A stretch of 42,685 bases of DNA from Trachelipus rathkii (GCA_015478945.1 JABUQX010027597.1:1-42685); one strand, 5' to 3'; counted from the first letter of the stretch, positions 1 to 9,300 are shown. Numbers and translations: made by a program. The notes: generated by a model from the sequence alone, not told the origin.

Positions 1-1206
1 ACCCAAGATATATAATCCATTGGGTATACGGTGCCTTTGGGGTATGCTTAAGTTCTCCTCTCGGTTGGCTGTCGCACTCTTGGACCACCGAAGGGTTGCC
101 GGACGGGGGGGCCTCGGAGGAAGACGTGAATGCAACTCCGCTGCCGAGATACGCTTTCTGAAGAAGCGAAAGCGCACATCAACAGTTCGGAAATCGTTTA
201 TTATAAGCAGAAGAGGGATTGCGTCGCCGATAAAGAGCCCACTGCGCCGATTATAACGCGCTGGAGTTGGTTTGATTGGCTTGCATGCAAGCTCGTTAAT
301 GCAATTGGGTAATGAATCGCTGCCGAATCAAATAACAAAGCGGACCTAGTAAAACGATCCATAAGGAATGGGACAAAAGGAATGTCAATACAAAAGAAGT
401 GTTAGTATCAAACGTTCATAGGTTGGAGTCCTTTTAAGGCATCCCAGGGACAAAGGGGGTTAAGATCTATAAGATTTGGACTTAGTGAAGTGACAGACAC
501 CTCAAAGGGGTGCGAGTTAATCACCTTAGTTGATATACTCCAGGCACCTTTTAAAAGATCAGCTAAGTCGACCTAGTAAATTCACATACTGAGCCCAAAG
601 ATTGAACATATGTAGGTCGATGGATAAGAATTGCGTTTCAGCATTTCGCTGAATCATTTGTTATTGGGATAGACTTTTTGAATGATTTCGATAAAGTCTA
701 ACAAATTGCAACTCTTTCTAAAAAGTAACGGCGATTTGTATTCAGATGGTATAGGAATGTAACGATGCATAGTCGAGTTCTGCAAACAATAATCACTTTG
801 CGGTAATACATATGTTATTAGTTGACACAAGTATCGAAATTAGAGTAATATCTCACGCAATTCCATGTAGGAAAGTAGTCATGGTGAGTTATTAGATATA
901 ATGGCGTCTATTAGAGACAATGTCCTAGTATGGAAGTTAGAGGGGGTTCGGGGATTAGAGCGAAGTTAGACGCCGTCTCGCGAAGAGGGGGAAAACAAAA
1001 CCTGGGCCAGGTCATACACCATTAATTTGTTAGGTTTATGACGTCTTAGAGAGAGTTTCAATGTAGTTTGAAAGAGCGTCACTCAGAATGCGAGACTAAG
1101 TTGAATCACCGGGAACCATTTTATTGGGTTTGGTTTGTTAATAGAAGACAGTTCGTAATGCTCATGTATAGTGAGACAATTTTTCGATCCGCTGGGGCAA
1201 CAGAAT
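1..1206. other. Mixed-composition DNA with no recognised gene
   Basis: I find no gene, RNA gene or clear repeat that I can name. Open frames are short and broken on both strands, and composition is close to balanced, unlike the TA arrays further right. Several minus-strand stretches of 30-60 codons are open between stops, which could be the continuation of the minus-strand remnant at 1.2-1.84 kb, but no motif supports this. Confidence 0.5.
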
Positions 1207-1837
1207 TCAAAATTGGAGGGCACGGAGCTGTTTCCATGGAAATGGGAAGGAAGGTGAACACCAAAGGTATGTCTTTTTGAGAATTATTAGGTTACGACAG
1301 TCGATTTCCAAAATGGGATCGATGAATGGAAGGTCTAATTCCTGACGAATTCTCAGTACGTCGTCAACGGTGATTTTGGAATATTGGGTAGTTTTATTGG
1401 AGAATGGGGACCTTTGGGTCCATCTTCATGCCTCCATCAGACCCAAACGTTTAGAGCGACGTTTACGTTGAACAGTTTCCATCACCTTCTCGAATGCATG
1501 AGCATTGAAGAGAATCGGTCGTCGCACTCAAAGCCCAGTCTGGGAGCTGTATCCAATCATCTTCTAGGGTATAAGAATCCTTAAAGCTGATAGAGGACAA
1601 ACTCGGGAGAAGAATTATAGAAGAGCAAGGACTAAAATCTGTCTTGTTAGACACAGGTGATGGTTGTGAGTTTTGTTCATAGTTGGATAGCTGGGCACAG
1701 CTATCAAAAGCCTTTGCATGTCCTCAACAATTAACTATGGCGAGGTCCTCTTCGAGTGCGTTTTTAACATCTGGGTACGTGTATTGTTTAAGAAGTCGGT
1801 GCTCTATATCTAGCGAATAATCTTAACTTGACGCCAT
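1207..1837 (-). pseudogene. Coding-like remnant on the minus strand, unrecognised
   Basis: Reading down from an ATG at 1837, one frame runs to a stop at 1463-1465 with only two internal stops (TAA at 1823-1825, TGA at 1724-1726). A +/-1 shift near 1480-1500 then leads through a basic patch (QRKRRSKRL) into a second open piece at 1425-1207. That piece includes the strings SKITVDDVLRIRQELDLPF and ILEIDCRNL. The amino-acid texture (an acidic and Ser-rich first part, then a basic patch, then a helical part) looks like real protein rather than chance frames, and would fit an ORF1/gag-like protein of a retroelement. I do not recognise the family, so this is inference only. Confidence 0.3.
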
Positions 1838-3340
1838 CTTTTCTGCTCTGTTTTAAAACATCTTGCTAGGGTTTAGTACATAGTGGGAGCGAATTATGGA
1901 CTAAGAGACCGGTCCCCTCTCAATAAGTTGGTGAACCAGTTTGGGAGTATGGTACATGGTGTCTGCCAGAATGTTCTCCAAATTTTTATGTATGGACTAG
2001 CATGGTTCAATTGGTAGCTTCTAGATTAATGCTCAGATCAGGCTGTTGGTTGCTCTTTGAAACGGGGAGATTGAATCAGCTGCTTTGGCTCTTTGAGAGT
2101 GGTATCTGGGCCAGTACCAGTAGACTGGTTTGCAGTACTTGCCTGGATTGGTTCAACGGAATTTAAAGAGAGGATCTCTACTTATAGAGGTTGTGTTGGT
2201 AAGATTAACACGTGACATGGCGTGTGATTCTAATGTGCGTAATTTATTCGTGGATTTGTCTGATATTTTTCGTTGAGCGGCGTAAAGCATCTCTCCTGCT
2301 CAACTTTTGTAGCGCCACAATAGCTCTAAAACCTCCTGTTCAAACAGTAAGACGGGCATTTGAAGAGGACCACGGTGGGTCCATTAATTTCTGCCAAGTT
2401 AGGGGTATGCCTTTAATTATCCTATTGCTACAAATCTTCCCTACAATTTTCGGAATGTCACAATGACGATGCTCAACCATTCCAATCATATTTATACTTT
2501 ATAGCTCTATTTGAACCCTATTTTGACCTTTGTAGGTGGATAAGGGGTGTTAACGGTCAGTAGTAAGCGGGGGTTTGGTTTGTCAGGAGTTTTGCCTCGC
2601 GAGGGGAAAATCTCATAAATTTTTTGTGACGGAAAATCTTCTCTTTTGAGTTCTTCCAAAATGACAGCTGTGTCTTCGCTCTCTCGTGACGAGGGACATA
2701 ATAGTGCCTTAATGTGTTTCGTATGTCACCAGGTAGCAAATAATAGGAACATCTCAAAACGTTAAGGAGACAGAAGGAACTTGACTTTCGGTTACACTTT
2801 TACGAGAATGGACCCCATTCCTCAGTCAAGGACTGAGGCTCAACTCCTACGGGCTTTTCAATTGCCTACGAGAGGAATGGTCGGTGCTCAGAAGAGTTTT
2901 GGGGGTATTAGCCAATAGTAATTACATGGGGAATACATGTCCTGGTGACACCGGAGCGGTGCAGCGATGGATAAACGAATGAGCTACGCACTATTTAGCG
3001 GGAGGCACCTACGGGATTGCCTCGGGCCGTGTGGGCAACCGTGACGTTTTGGGCTGGTCGACGAATCGATGAAATTTTGCGATAGACCCTCAAATTCCAG
3101 AGAGAAGAAACAAAATTATAGTACTATGTCTAAGAGTATTGGACCGTGGTCAGGGCCAGTCGGAAGCGGCAATGGTTCAGCTCACTTAATTAAGAACTGT
3201 TTCTTTAAGCGACCTTTTCCATATAAGATTAACCACAACTCGCACCAGAATGAAGCACTAAAGCAAAAAGCAATGAAGTAATAAAAGCAATACAGGATGC
3301 TGAAAGGCGTAGTTCATAAGGAACGGGTAAATCTCTCTCC
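1838..3340. other. Unannotated stretch, nothing recognised
   Basis: Open frames here are at most 84 codons (2212-2466 on the plus strand), with no motif I know. No tandem or inverted structure stands out. It could be decayed mobile-element sequence continuous with the remnant to its left, but nothing seen proves this. Confidence 0.45.
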
Positions 3341-3721
3341 ACACAGCGTCACAGCAGAGACCCACACAACACCCGGACCCCACCCGTAGGGTGGGCTTGG
3401 ATTGGGCCGTCGACAGCTCCCCCAAACCTACGTTGGGTTCCCACCGCGACCACACGGCACCTAATCTTCGCGTAAAAGCTCGGATTTACACCAAAGTCAG
3501 TAACAGCTCCCTCAGTTGGTTACGCAACGCGACTCAGTCCTACAATTGGCGGCCGCCAGATGTGACAAAAATGACCGTTTGCAACCTGTACCCTCATCCA
3601 CGGGGAGGAATGTGGTTGAACCGAAACCCGTGCGGAAGAGGCACCAGAATAGCCAAGGGCGTGATGGAAAAGGGAGGTAAAGCCCTATAACAAAAATTAA
3701 AACGGGCTTGGGGTGGGTGGG

Positions 3722-3725
<4 letters not shown>
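3341..3725. other. GC-rich patch ending at a long poly(A) tract
   Basis: This is a locally GC-rich island containing a 7 bp perfect hairpin (CCCACCC/GGGTGGG, arms 3379-3385 and 3389-3395, loop GTA). A 99-codon plus-strand open frame (3391-3690) has no recognisable motif and starts at GTG, so I do not call it a gene. The block runs directly into an A46 tract. A retroposed sequence with a poly(A) tail would look like this, but there is no internal evidence of its source. Confidence 0.35.

Positions 3726-3771
<46 letters not shown>
3726..3771 (+). repeat. Poly(A) tract, 46 A
   Basis: This is an uninterrupted run of 46 A, followed without a gap by degenerate TA repeat. It may be the tail of a retroposed insertion lying to its left on the plus strand, or a simple A microsatellite. 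Confidence 0.9.
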
Positions 3772-3775
<4 letters not shown>

Positions 3776-3882
3776 TATAATAATATATGAATATATAATA
3801 TAATATATAAATATAATTATATAAATATATATATATTGTAATCTAATATTTATAAAATATAAATATATAAAAATATATAAAA
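3772..3882. repeat. Degenerate TA-rich repeat
   Basis: Almost pure A/T of the TATATA / ATATAAT kind with irregular spacing, beginning exactly where the A46 run stops. It looks like a microsatellite seeded on the poly(A) tract. Confidence 0.85.
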
Positions 3883-3978
3883 GGTAGTAAAAAGGACAAT
3901 TCATCTCGCCGGGACTCCGCCTCCGCCCAATTAGAGTTTCATTCTCCGCCCCGCAAAATTACTCCCGTGCATCACTAA

Positions 3979-4084
3979 AATAATATAATATTATATTATA
4001 TATATATAATTATATATACTATATAATATGTATATATTATATTATATATATAGTAAATATAATATAATAATATATAATATATAA
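3979..4084. repeat. Degenerate TA-rich repeat
   Basis: A second TA-rich stretch, separated from the previous one by about 95 bp of ordinary sequence. It lies immediately upstream of the non-LTR reverse-transcriptase fragment. Confidence 0.85.
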
Positions 4085-4099
4085 ATGTACTGACGATAG

Positions 4100-4985
4100 T
4101 CGAAGCGTGTTACATACAAATGGTTCAAGTGATGGTTAGGATAATACGGAGTGAGACAGTGTGTTATGCTCCTGGCTATTCAATTTTATATGGATGGTGA
4201 TGAAAGAATTTGAGGGGGGATGCAGGAAAATGTGTAGAAGAGGAGAGAATGGAGGATGCCCTACCTTAGCCTATTATATGCGGATGATTTGGTTCTGTAT
4301 GCGAATCCTGAAGAAAGTTGAAGGTTGGTAAGAAGATTTGGCATGGTAGTAAAAGGAGGTTTGAACACATAAACGTATAAAGAAAGGTAGGTGATGAAGG
4401 GACATCCTCAGTGAAGTATGTAGCATGATGAGTCAACCTGGCAAGTTGTCCAAGTTTAAAATATACGGGTATTGTGGATGAGAAAGGAACGGATGATGCA
4501 GATGTTAGAAAGTTTGTGAACCCATGGCAGAAGTGGCCTGTTCAATTAAAGATCGTCTGCGGATGTAAAGCGACTAAATTCTGCAGTGCGCTAGAGCTTA
4601 CCATGAGGGTATGTTGTTACCTGTTTATGTACGGTAGTGAGACTATGTGTCGGAATAAGAATATAGATCTAAATTCCAATGTGTTCAGATGGACAATCTT
4701 AGGTCATGAAAGTTGAAAAGAATAATGTAAATGAGGAATTGAACGTATTAGAGAGTGGTGGGTTGAAAAAGGGTAAACTGAAAGAATAATAAAGGATGTT
4801 GAAGATGGTTGTCATGTGAAAGATAAGAAATCGCTTGGTAACGAGTAATAGTGGAGAGTGTGTTGGTAACCGACCGGCTGGGAAACAAGAGGATTGAGTC
4901 GGTGAACGAATTCCTGAAGGAGAGAAATGGAGTTGGCAGAGCGATAAAAATGTGCATAAAGAGAAGGCGGTATTGTATGGGGGCA
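4100..4985 (+). pseudogene. Non-LTR retrotransposon fragment: decayed reverse transcriptase, C-terminal half
   Basis: This is the palm and C-terminal part of a LINE-type reverse transcriptase, which copies element RNA at a nicked target. In one frame, 4148-4198 reads as a worn GVRQGCVMSPWLFN.YMDG motif (seen: GVRQCVMLLAIQFYMDG). The same frame gives LLYADDLVLYANPEES at 4271-4318, whose YADD catalytic motif (4277-4288) is intact. After a stop and frame changes, a VDEKGTDDADVRKF block follows at 4474, then MYGSETM (4627-4647) and QMDNLR (4686-4703), all in the order normal for these proteins. The 5' end (endonuclease, fingers) is absent. Many stops and shifts make it non-functional. The clade is not settled; RTE-like or a related crustacean family are possible. 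Confidence 0.75.
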
Positions 4986-5248
4986 GGTGTGGCCGCAACT
5001 CGGGCCAGGGGAGAACCCTACACTTGACGAATTTACCATAGTGAGGGGTCCGTCGCGGTCCCATGATCCTCTAGGGTATTTTCTGATCTGTGACACTCTC
5101 ATAATCATCGTACAGAGTGGGCGGCTAATTGCTGGCTTCTCTCGAACCGTTTCGCATGTTTCCGTACGCTTTTGTCTTCTTCCGATCTTTAACAGTGCAC
5201 CTACCCCAATCTTTGCAAAAGAAGGTGAAGCCACAAAGAAAAGAAAGA
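4986..5248. other. Short unassigned stretch between LINE fragment and Spt6
   Basis: It may be the 3' untranslated part of the LINE fragment. A 90-codon plus-strand frame (4987-5259) shows no motif and reads on into the TA repeat, so I do not treat it as an exon. Confidence 0.35.
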
Positions 5249-5370
5249 AATATATATAAATATAAACTATATAATATATAATAATATTTATATAATATAT
5301 ATATAGTATAATTAAATAATATTATATATATAAACTATATACTATTAATATAATATTTAATACTATATAG
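5249..5370. repeat. TA-rich repeat directly upstream of Spt6
   Basis: Irregular TATATAA/TAATAT sequence. If the acceptor at 5395 is real, this is the end of an intron; if Spt6 here is a retrocopy, it is the insertion target. Confidence 0.85.
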
Positions 5371-5395
5371 TTTTATTTTTATTTATTTTTTTCAG
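5371..5395 (+). promoter_or_regulatory. Candidate 3' splice site (polypyrimidine tract + CAG)
   Basis: A T-rich run of about 22 nt with only two A's ends in TTCAG at 5391-5395. Spt6 similarity begins within about three codons of this point and the reading frame is open straight from it. That coincidence favours a real exon border, with the rest of the gene further left, outside this window. In such TA/T-rich DNA a chance acceptor next to a retrocopy's 5' end cannot be excluded. Confidence 0.55.
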
Positions 5396-5396
5396 A

Positions 5397-6155
5397 ATGT
5401 GTAGCACTCCTGAGAGAGTTATGGAGGCAGCAGTTCGAATGGTTGGATGGCAACTGTCATGTGAGCCGTTGGTAAGGAAGTCTTTGAGAGAGGAATACTT
5501 TGAAAAGGCTTGCATTACTATTCGACCAACTCCGAAAGGCGTCAAAACTATTGATGAACATCATTACTTGTATTCCATGAAATATCTTACTGATAAACCT
5601 GTCTCTGAACTTCAAGGAGATCAATTCCTCAAAATTAAAGCTGGAGTGGAGGAGAAAGTAATAACATTTAGTCTCTCTGACTCTTTTAAAGGACTTAATA
5701 ATCCAAATTTTCTTGATGATATGAAGCAGTATTATAATATTGATGAATTTTCACAAGTTGTTCAAGACTGGAACGAACTTCGAGGTCGTGCTGTGGAGTT
5801 TGCTTATCATAGAGTATTAGCAGACTTGAAACGTGAACTATCGCAACGTCTTTTAACTGAAGCAAAGGATCATGTGCTTGAAAAAAGTTGCAGTAAACTT
5901 TATAATTGGCTCAAGGTTGCTCCATATTATCCTGGAGACTTTGCAGATGAGGATGAAGATGACTGGGACACATCAAAAGGCTTTCGTGTATTTTCTATAG
6001 CCTATGTTCCTGATAGAATGCAGGCAGCATTTGGTTGTTGTATCGACGTAGAAGGAGAATGTTCAGAAATTATTCGAATGGAACATTTACTTAAAAGGCG
6101 AAATGCTTATAAGAAAAGGACTGCGGAGATAAAGAAAAAGATCTTAATAGAATAA
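5397..6155 (+). CDS. Spt6: Transcription elongation factor Spt6, middle part (segment 1 of 3)
   Basis: Spt6 is a nuclear histone chaperone that travels with RNA polymerase II and keeps chromatin intact during elongation. This 252-codon frame covers the region after the acidic N-terminus. It begins in the Tex-like helical part (TPERVMEAAVRMVGWQLSCE, then TPKGVKTIDE and KYLTDKPVSELQGDQFLKI). It continues through the helical core with YNWLKVAPYYPGDF and an acidic loop, then into the RNase H-like YqgF domain (GFRVFSIAYVPDRMQAAFGC). The ATG at 5397 is almost certainly internal: about 550 residues usual for the family are missing to the left and a splice acceptor abuts it. The frame ends at TAA 6153-6155 only because one base is missing in the A5 run at 6135-6139. 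With the neighbouring frame, similarity continues unbroken through EKDLNRIKKF. Confidence 0.93.
   Translation: MCSTPERVMEAAVRMVGWQLSCEPLVRKSLREEYFEKACITIRPTPKGVKTIDEHHYLYSMKYLTDKPVSELQGDQFLKIKAGVEEKVITFSLSDSFKGLNNPNFLDDMKQYYNIDEFSQVVQDWNELRGRAVEFAYHRVLADLKRELSQRLLTEAKDHVLEKSCSKLYNWLKVAPYYPGDFADEDEDDWDTSKGFRVFSIAYVPDRMQAAFGCCIDVEGECSEIIRMEHLLKRRNAYKKRTAEIKKKILIE
6135..6139 (+). other. Frameshift site 1 in Spt6 (one base short in an A run)
   Basis: The coding frame moves by -1 between segments 1 and 2. The family's conserved sequence passes from one frame to the other within the A-rich stretch 6131-6139, and the A5 run is the simplest location. It is either an assembly or base-calling error or a true pseudogene mutation. 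Confidence 0.8.
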
Positions 6156-8728
6156 AAAAGTTTATCATGAAGAAAAAGCCTCATGTTGTTGTTGTTGGTG
6201 CGGAGTCTAGAGAGGCCTTAATGATTGTTAATGACTTAAAGGATATCCTTAAGGAATTAGAGGAGCAAGAACAATTTCCTGTAATTAATGTCGAACTTCT
6301 TGATAATGAACTTTCCTCTGCATATGCTGTTTCTAAAAAAGGTCAAGCTGACTTATCAGACTCTCCTTCCCTTCTTCGACAAGCAATATCTTTAGGAAGA
6401 CGAATGCAAGATCCTTTAACAGAATTTTCTCAATTGTGCAATATTGATGATGAGATTCTTAACTTAAGTTATCATAATCTTCAGAGCCAGTTAAATCCTC
6501 AAGAACTTCTTGAAGCATTAAACACAGAATTTGTAAATCGTACTAATGAAGTAGGTGTTGATTTGAATATGTCGGTTGCATATCCACGAACCCAAAATTT
6601 AGTTCAGTTTGTATGCGGTCTTGGTAGAAGAAAAGCTTATAATTTGTTGTTGTCCATGAAGAAGAACAACAATCGTTTAGAAAATAGAAATCAGTTAGTT
6701 GTCGTACACCATATGGGACCAAAGGTTTTCATTAATTGTGCTGGTTTTATTAAAATTGACACTAACTCACTTGGAGATAGTGACAATTATATTGAAGTTT
6801 TAGATTCTACTAGGATTCACCCAGAAGCTTACGACTGGGCACGTAAAATGGCAGTGGATGCCTTGGAATACGATGATGAGGAAGGGAAACCTGCTGAAGC
6901 CTTAGAAGAGATTCTGGAAACTCCAGATCGTTTAAGTGAATTAGACTTAAAAGCCTTTGCTGATGAACTGCAAAATCAAGGCTATGGTAAAAAGGAAAAT
7001 ACACTTTATGATATCCGTCATGAATTAAATCATAGATATAAAGACTTCAGAGTTCCTTACAAATCTCCTTCACCAGAAGAAATATTTAATATGCTGACAA
7101 AAGAAACCCCGGAAACATTTTACATTGGAAAGTTACTTCAGGTTAGAGTAATTGACTTCATTCACCGAAAACCTCGAGGGGAACAGTTAGATAATGCAAA
7201 TCCTGTTCGTAATGAAGAAACTGGACTCTGGCAATGTCCTTTCTGTCTTAAAAATGATTTTCCTGAGCTCAGTGAAGTATGGAACCACTTCGATGCAGAA
7301 GATTGCCCTGGGCAAGCTATTGGCATTAGGGTAGAGTTATTAGACAATGGAATATCTGGGTTTGTAAACATTAAAAATTTGTCAGATAAAACTGTCAACA
7401 ATCCTTCAGAGAGAGTTAGAAGGAATGGTCTTATTTATTGTCGTATTATAAAAATAGATCCTGAGAAGTTTGGAGTCGAACTTACTTCTAGAACATCTGA
7501 TTTACAAGATGTTAATAATAAACTTAGACCTGTAAAAGATGAATGGTATGATAATGATGCTGAAAGTAAGGACTCAAATCAAGAGAAAAAGAAATCGGAT
7601 AAGAAAAAGACCCAGTACCACAAGCGTATTATTGCTCACAGGGATTTTAGAAATATTGATTACAATGAAGCTGAGAAATTAATGCAAACCATGAGACAAG
7701 GTGATGCTATTATTCGACCTTCTAGCAAAGGGATTGATCATTTGACAGTTACATGGAAAGTAACAAACGACATTTGTCAGCATATTGATGTAAGGGAGCA
7801 AGACAAACAAAATGACTTTTCACTTGGTCGTAAGTTGTGGATCGGAAATGAAGAGTATGAAGATTTAGATGAAATATTAGAGAGGTTTGTTTCCTACATG
7901 GCCTCCAACGTTTGTCAAATTTTAGATTATAAGTACTATAAGGAGTCTTTTATGGGAAACAAAGAAAAAATTGTAGAATATCTAAAAGAAGAAAAGCAGA
8001 AAAATCCAAAAACGATTCCCTATGTTTTTACTTGTGCTAAGCATTTGCCAGGCAAATTTATGTTATCATACTTACCTCGCGTTAAAGTTATTCATGAGTA
8101 CGTGAGCGTTCAGCCTAAAGGATTCAAATTCAGAAATAAAATCTTTTCATCACTTGCTAATCTTCTGAAATGGTTTAAGCTAAATTTCCGTAGTATATCT
8201 AAAAATATGGCGGCTGTAACTCCTAACATTATGACTAATAGGACTCCTTACATGGGAGGTGCTACTCCAAACCTTCAAGGAATCGAACCATCAACAATTC
8301 AGAAGGTTGCCCAAAATATGCCTTCTCATCTCTTGCATAGTTTATCAGCTGCTGCTTCTTCTACTCCATTTGGAACTCCCTTCTCTCAAGGCGGTTATTC
8401 AAATTATGCCAATACCCCATATACTCCTTCTGGTCAAACTCCCTATATGACTCCTTATGCAACGCCCGGACCCTCTGTAACACCCAGATATGGAGGTCAA
8501 ACACCTTCCCATCAATATTCTTCATCTGTGCCTCAGGTTAACAACAATCCATCTGCAACGCCTGGTGGTGGTGGTGGTGGTGGTAATAGAGCGGAAATGG
8601 ATTGGCAGAAAGCTGCAGCAGCTTGGGCCCAGGCTCAAGGAGGGAGGAGAGGAACAGCTGGAGGAAACACCCCAAGACAGGAGGACATGGGAAGAAAGAA
8701 ATACTCCGAGGTATTCAGAAAAGTATGA
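6140..8728 (+). CDS. Spt6: Spt6, YqgF to C-terminal tail (segment 2 of 3)
   Basis: This is the main Spt6 frame; 853 codons are read from an internal ATG at 6167. Counted from that ATG: the remainder of YqgF (KPHVVVVGAESREA, residues 1-95); helix-hairpin-helix (NLVQFVCGLGRRKAYNL to VFINCAGF, 144-194); death-like domain (215-300); S1 RNA-binding domain (315-445) with the metazoan Cys-bearing insert GLWQCPFC...WNHF; tandem SH2 (486-670) with the phosphate-binding Arg in IIRPSS (R517). A Thr-Pro-rich tail follows (NRTPYMGG, TPYTPSGQTPYMTPYATPG) with a Gly7 run encoded by GGT repeats at 8564-8584, then MDWQKAAAAW. The tandem SH2 of Spt6 binds the phosphorylated linker of RNA polymerase II. There are no internal stops. 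The frame runs off course after 8696 because of one extra A. No introns interrupt it, unlike typical animal Spt6 genes. Confidence 0.95.
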   Translation, partial: DLNRIKKFIMKKKPHVVVVGAESREALMIVNDLKDILKELEEQEQFPVINVELLDNELSSAYAVSKKGQADLSDSPSLLRQAISLGRRMQDPLTEFSQLCNIDDEILNLSYHNLQSQLNPQELLEALNTEFVNRTNEVGVDLNMSVAYPRTQNLVQFVCGLGRRKAYNLLLSMKKNNNRLENRNQLVVVHHMGPKVFINCAGFIKIDTNSLGDSDNYIEVLDSTRIHPEAYDWARKMAVDALEYDDEEGKPAEALEEILETPDRLSELDLKAFADELQNQGYGKKENTLYDIRHELNHRYKDFRVPYKSPSPEEIFNMLTKETPETFYIGKLLQVRVIDFIHRKPRGEQLDNANPVRNEETGLWQCPFCLKNDFPELSEVWNHFDAEDCPGQAIGIRVELLDNGISGFVNIKNLSDKTVNNPSERVRRNGLIYCRIIKIDPEKFGVELTSRTSDLQDVNNKLRPVKDEWYDNDAESKDSNQEKKKSDKKKTQYHKRIIAHRDFRNIDYNEAEKLMQTMRQGDAIIRPSSKGIDHLTVTWKVTNDICQHIDVREQDKQNDFSLGRKLWIGNEEYEDLDEILERFVSYMASNVCQILDYKYYKESFMGNKEKIVEYLKEEKQKNPKTIPYVFTCAKHLPGKFMLSYLPRVKVIHEYVSVQPKGFKFRNKIFSSLANLLKWFKLNFRSISKNMAAVTPNIMTNRTPYMGGATPNLQGIEPSTIQKVAQNMPSHLLHSLSAAASSTPFGTPFSQGGYSNYANTPYTPSGQTPYMTPYATPGPSVTPRYGGQTPSHQYSSSVPQVNNNPSATPGGGGGGGNRAEMDWQKAAAAWAQAQGGRRGTAGGNTPRQEDMGRKKYSEVFRKV
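8564..8584 (+). repeat. (GGT)7 microsatellite inside Spt6 coding sequence
   Basis: Seven GGT codons encode Gly7 in the disordered tail. It is in frame and likely variable in length. Confidence 0.9.
8695..8697 (+). other. Frameshift site 2 in Spt6 (one extra A)
   Basis: Similarity leaves frame 2 after GNTPRQEDMGR and continues in the next frame as RNTPRYSEKYDERRR. One surplus A in the AAA at 8695-8697 explains this exactly. The shift is opposite in sign to site 1 and again lies in an A run. Confidence 0.8.
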
Positions 8729-8894
8729 CGAACGAAGAAGGGCCCATTACGACGATCCTGGAAGTAAAGGTCATTACCCCTATGAAGGAGGGCCCCATTC
8801 AACGCCTCGTTCTATTCGCTCCACACCTAAGACTATTCATTCTCCTTCTAATATGAGCATCGGTGGAGATCAGACTCCTCTTTATGATGAATAA
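8697..8894 (+). CDS. Spt6: Spt6 extreme C-terminus (segment 3 of 3)
   Basis: The last 65 codons carry RNTPRYSEKYDERRR, a Ser/Thr-Pro stretch (STPRSIRSTPKTIHSPSN) and the conserved terminal block MSIGGDQTPLYDE before TAA 8892-8894. Vertebrate Spt6 ends with a closely similar MSI.GD.TPL.DE block, so the natural C-terminus is present and only the N-terminal third is missing from the window. The open frame in this register begins earlier (8490) but only the part after 8696 is Spt6. Confidence 0.9.
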   Translation, partial: RNTPRYSEKYDERRRAHYDDPGSKGHYPYEGGPHSTPRSIRSTPKTIHSPSNMSIGGDQTPLYDE

Positions 8895-9024
8895 GTTTTC
8901 TCTTGTAATTTTAGGAAAGTCAAATTTCAACTGTTATAGTTTTTTTTGATAATATTGGAAAGTAAATTTGTTAATTTCGTGGTTGTAACAGCCTCCTTAG
9001 CACATTGTTAAAGAATTTTGTAAG
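8895..9024 (+). other. Spt6 3' untranslated region
   Basis: 130 nt of T-rich, non-repetitive sequence lie between the stop codon and an A17 run. No AATAAA precedes the A run; the nearest approximations are AATAAG overlapping the stop codon and AATATT. A genuine gene would probably use a poly(A) site further right; a retrocopy would end here. Confidence 0.6.
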
Positions 9025-9041
9025 AAAAAAAAAAAAAAAAA
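9025..9041 (+). repeat. A17 tract after the Spt6 3' UTR
   Basis: Seventeen A's are followed directly by TA repeat. The position is right for the fossil poly(A) tail of a processed retrocopy, but A runs that lead into TA arrays also occur elsewhere in this window (3726-3771). Confidence 0.85.
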
Positions 9042-9112
9042 TTATATATATATTATTATATTGTATATTATTATATATTATATATTTATATATTATATAT
9101 ATATATATTATG

Positions 9113-9143
<31 letters not shown>

Positions 9144-9256
9144 ATTATATATTAGAGTATATTAATAGTATATATTACATTGAACATTTAGCCATTAATT
9201 ACTATCATTCTTCTTTAATAATTCCGATGGATCCCCACAGATTGAGGGTGGGGTGC

Positions 9257-9300
<44 letters not shown>

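Noticed and set aside
3379..3395. 7 bp GC hairpin CCCACCC-GTA-GGGTGGG
   Set aside because: Short, no T run and no adjacent gene; likely chance in a GC-rich patch.
3512..3904. 130-codon minus-strand open frame
   Set aside because: Half of it is Phe/Ile/Tyr read from poly(A) and TA repeats; no domain.
4812..5234. 140-codon minus-strand frame
   Set aside because: Antisense to the plus-strand LINE fragment and the stretch after it; no motif.
8490..8696. First part of the frame that ends at 8894
   Set aside because: Before 8696 this register is the wrong frame under Spt6; only the part after the extra A is genuine.
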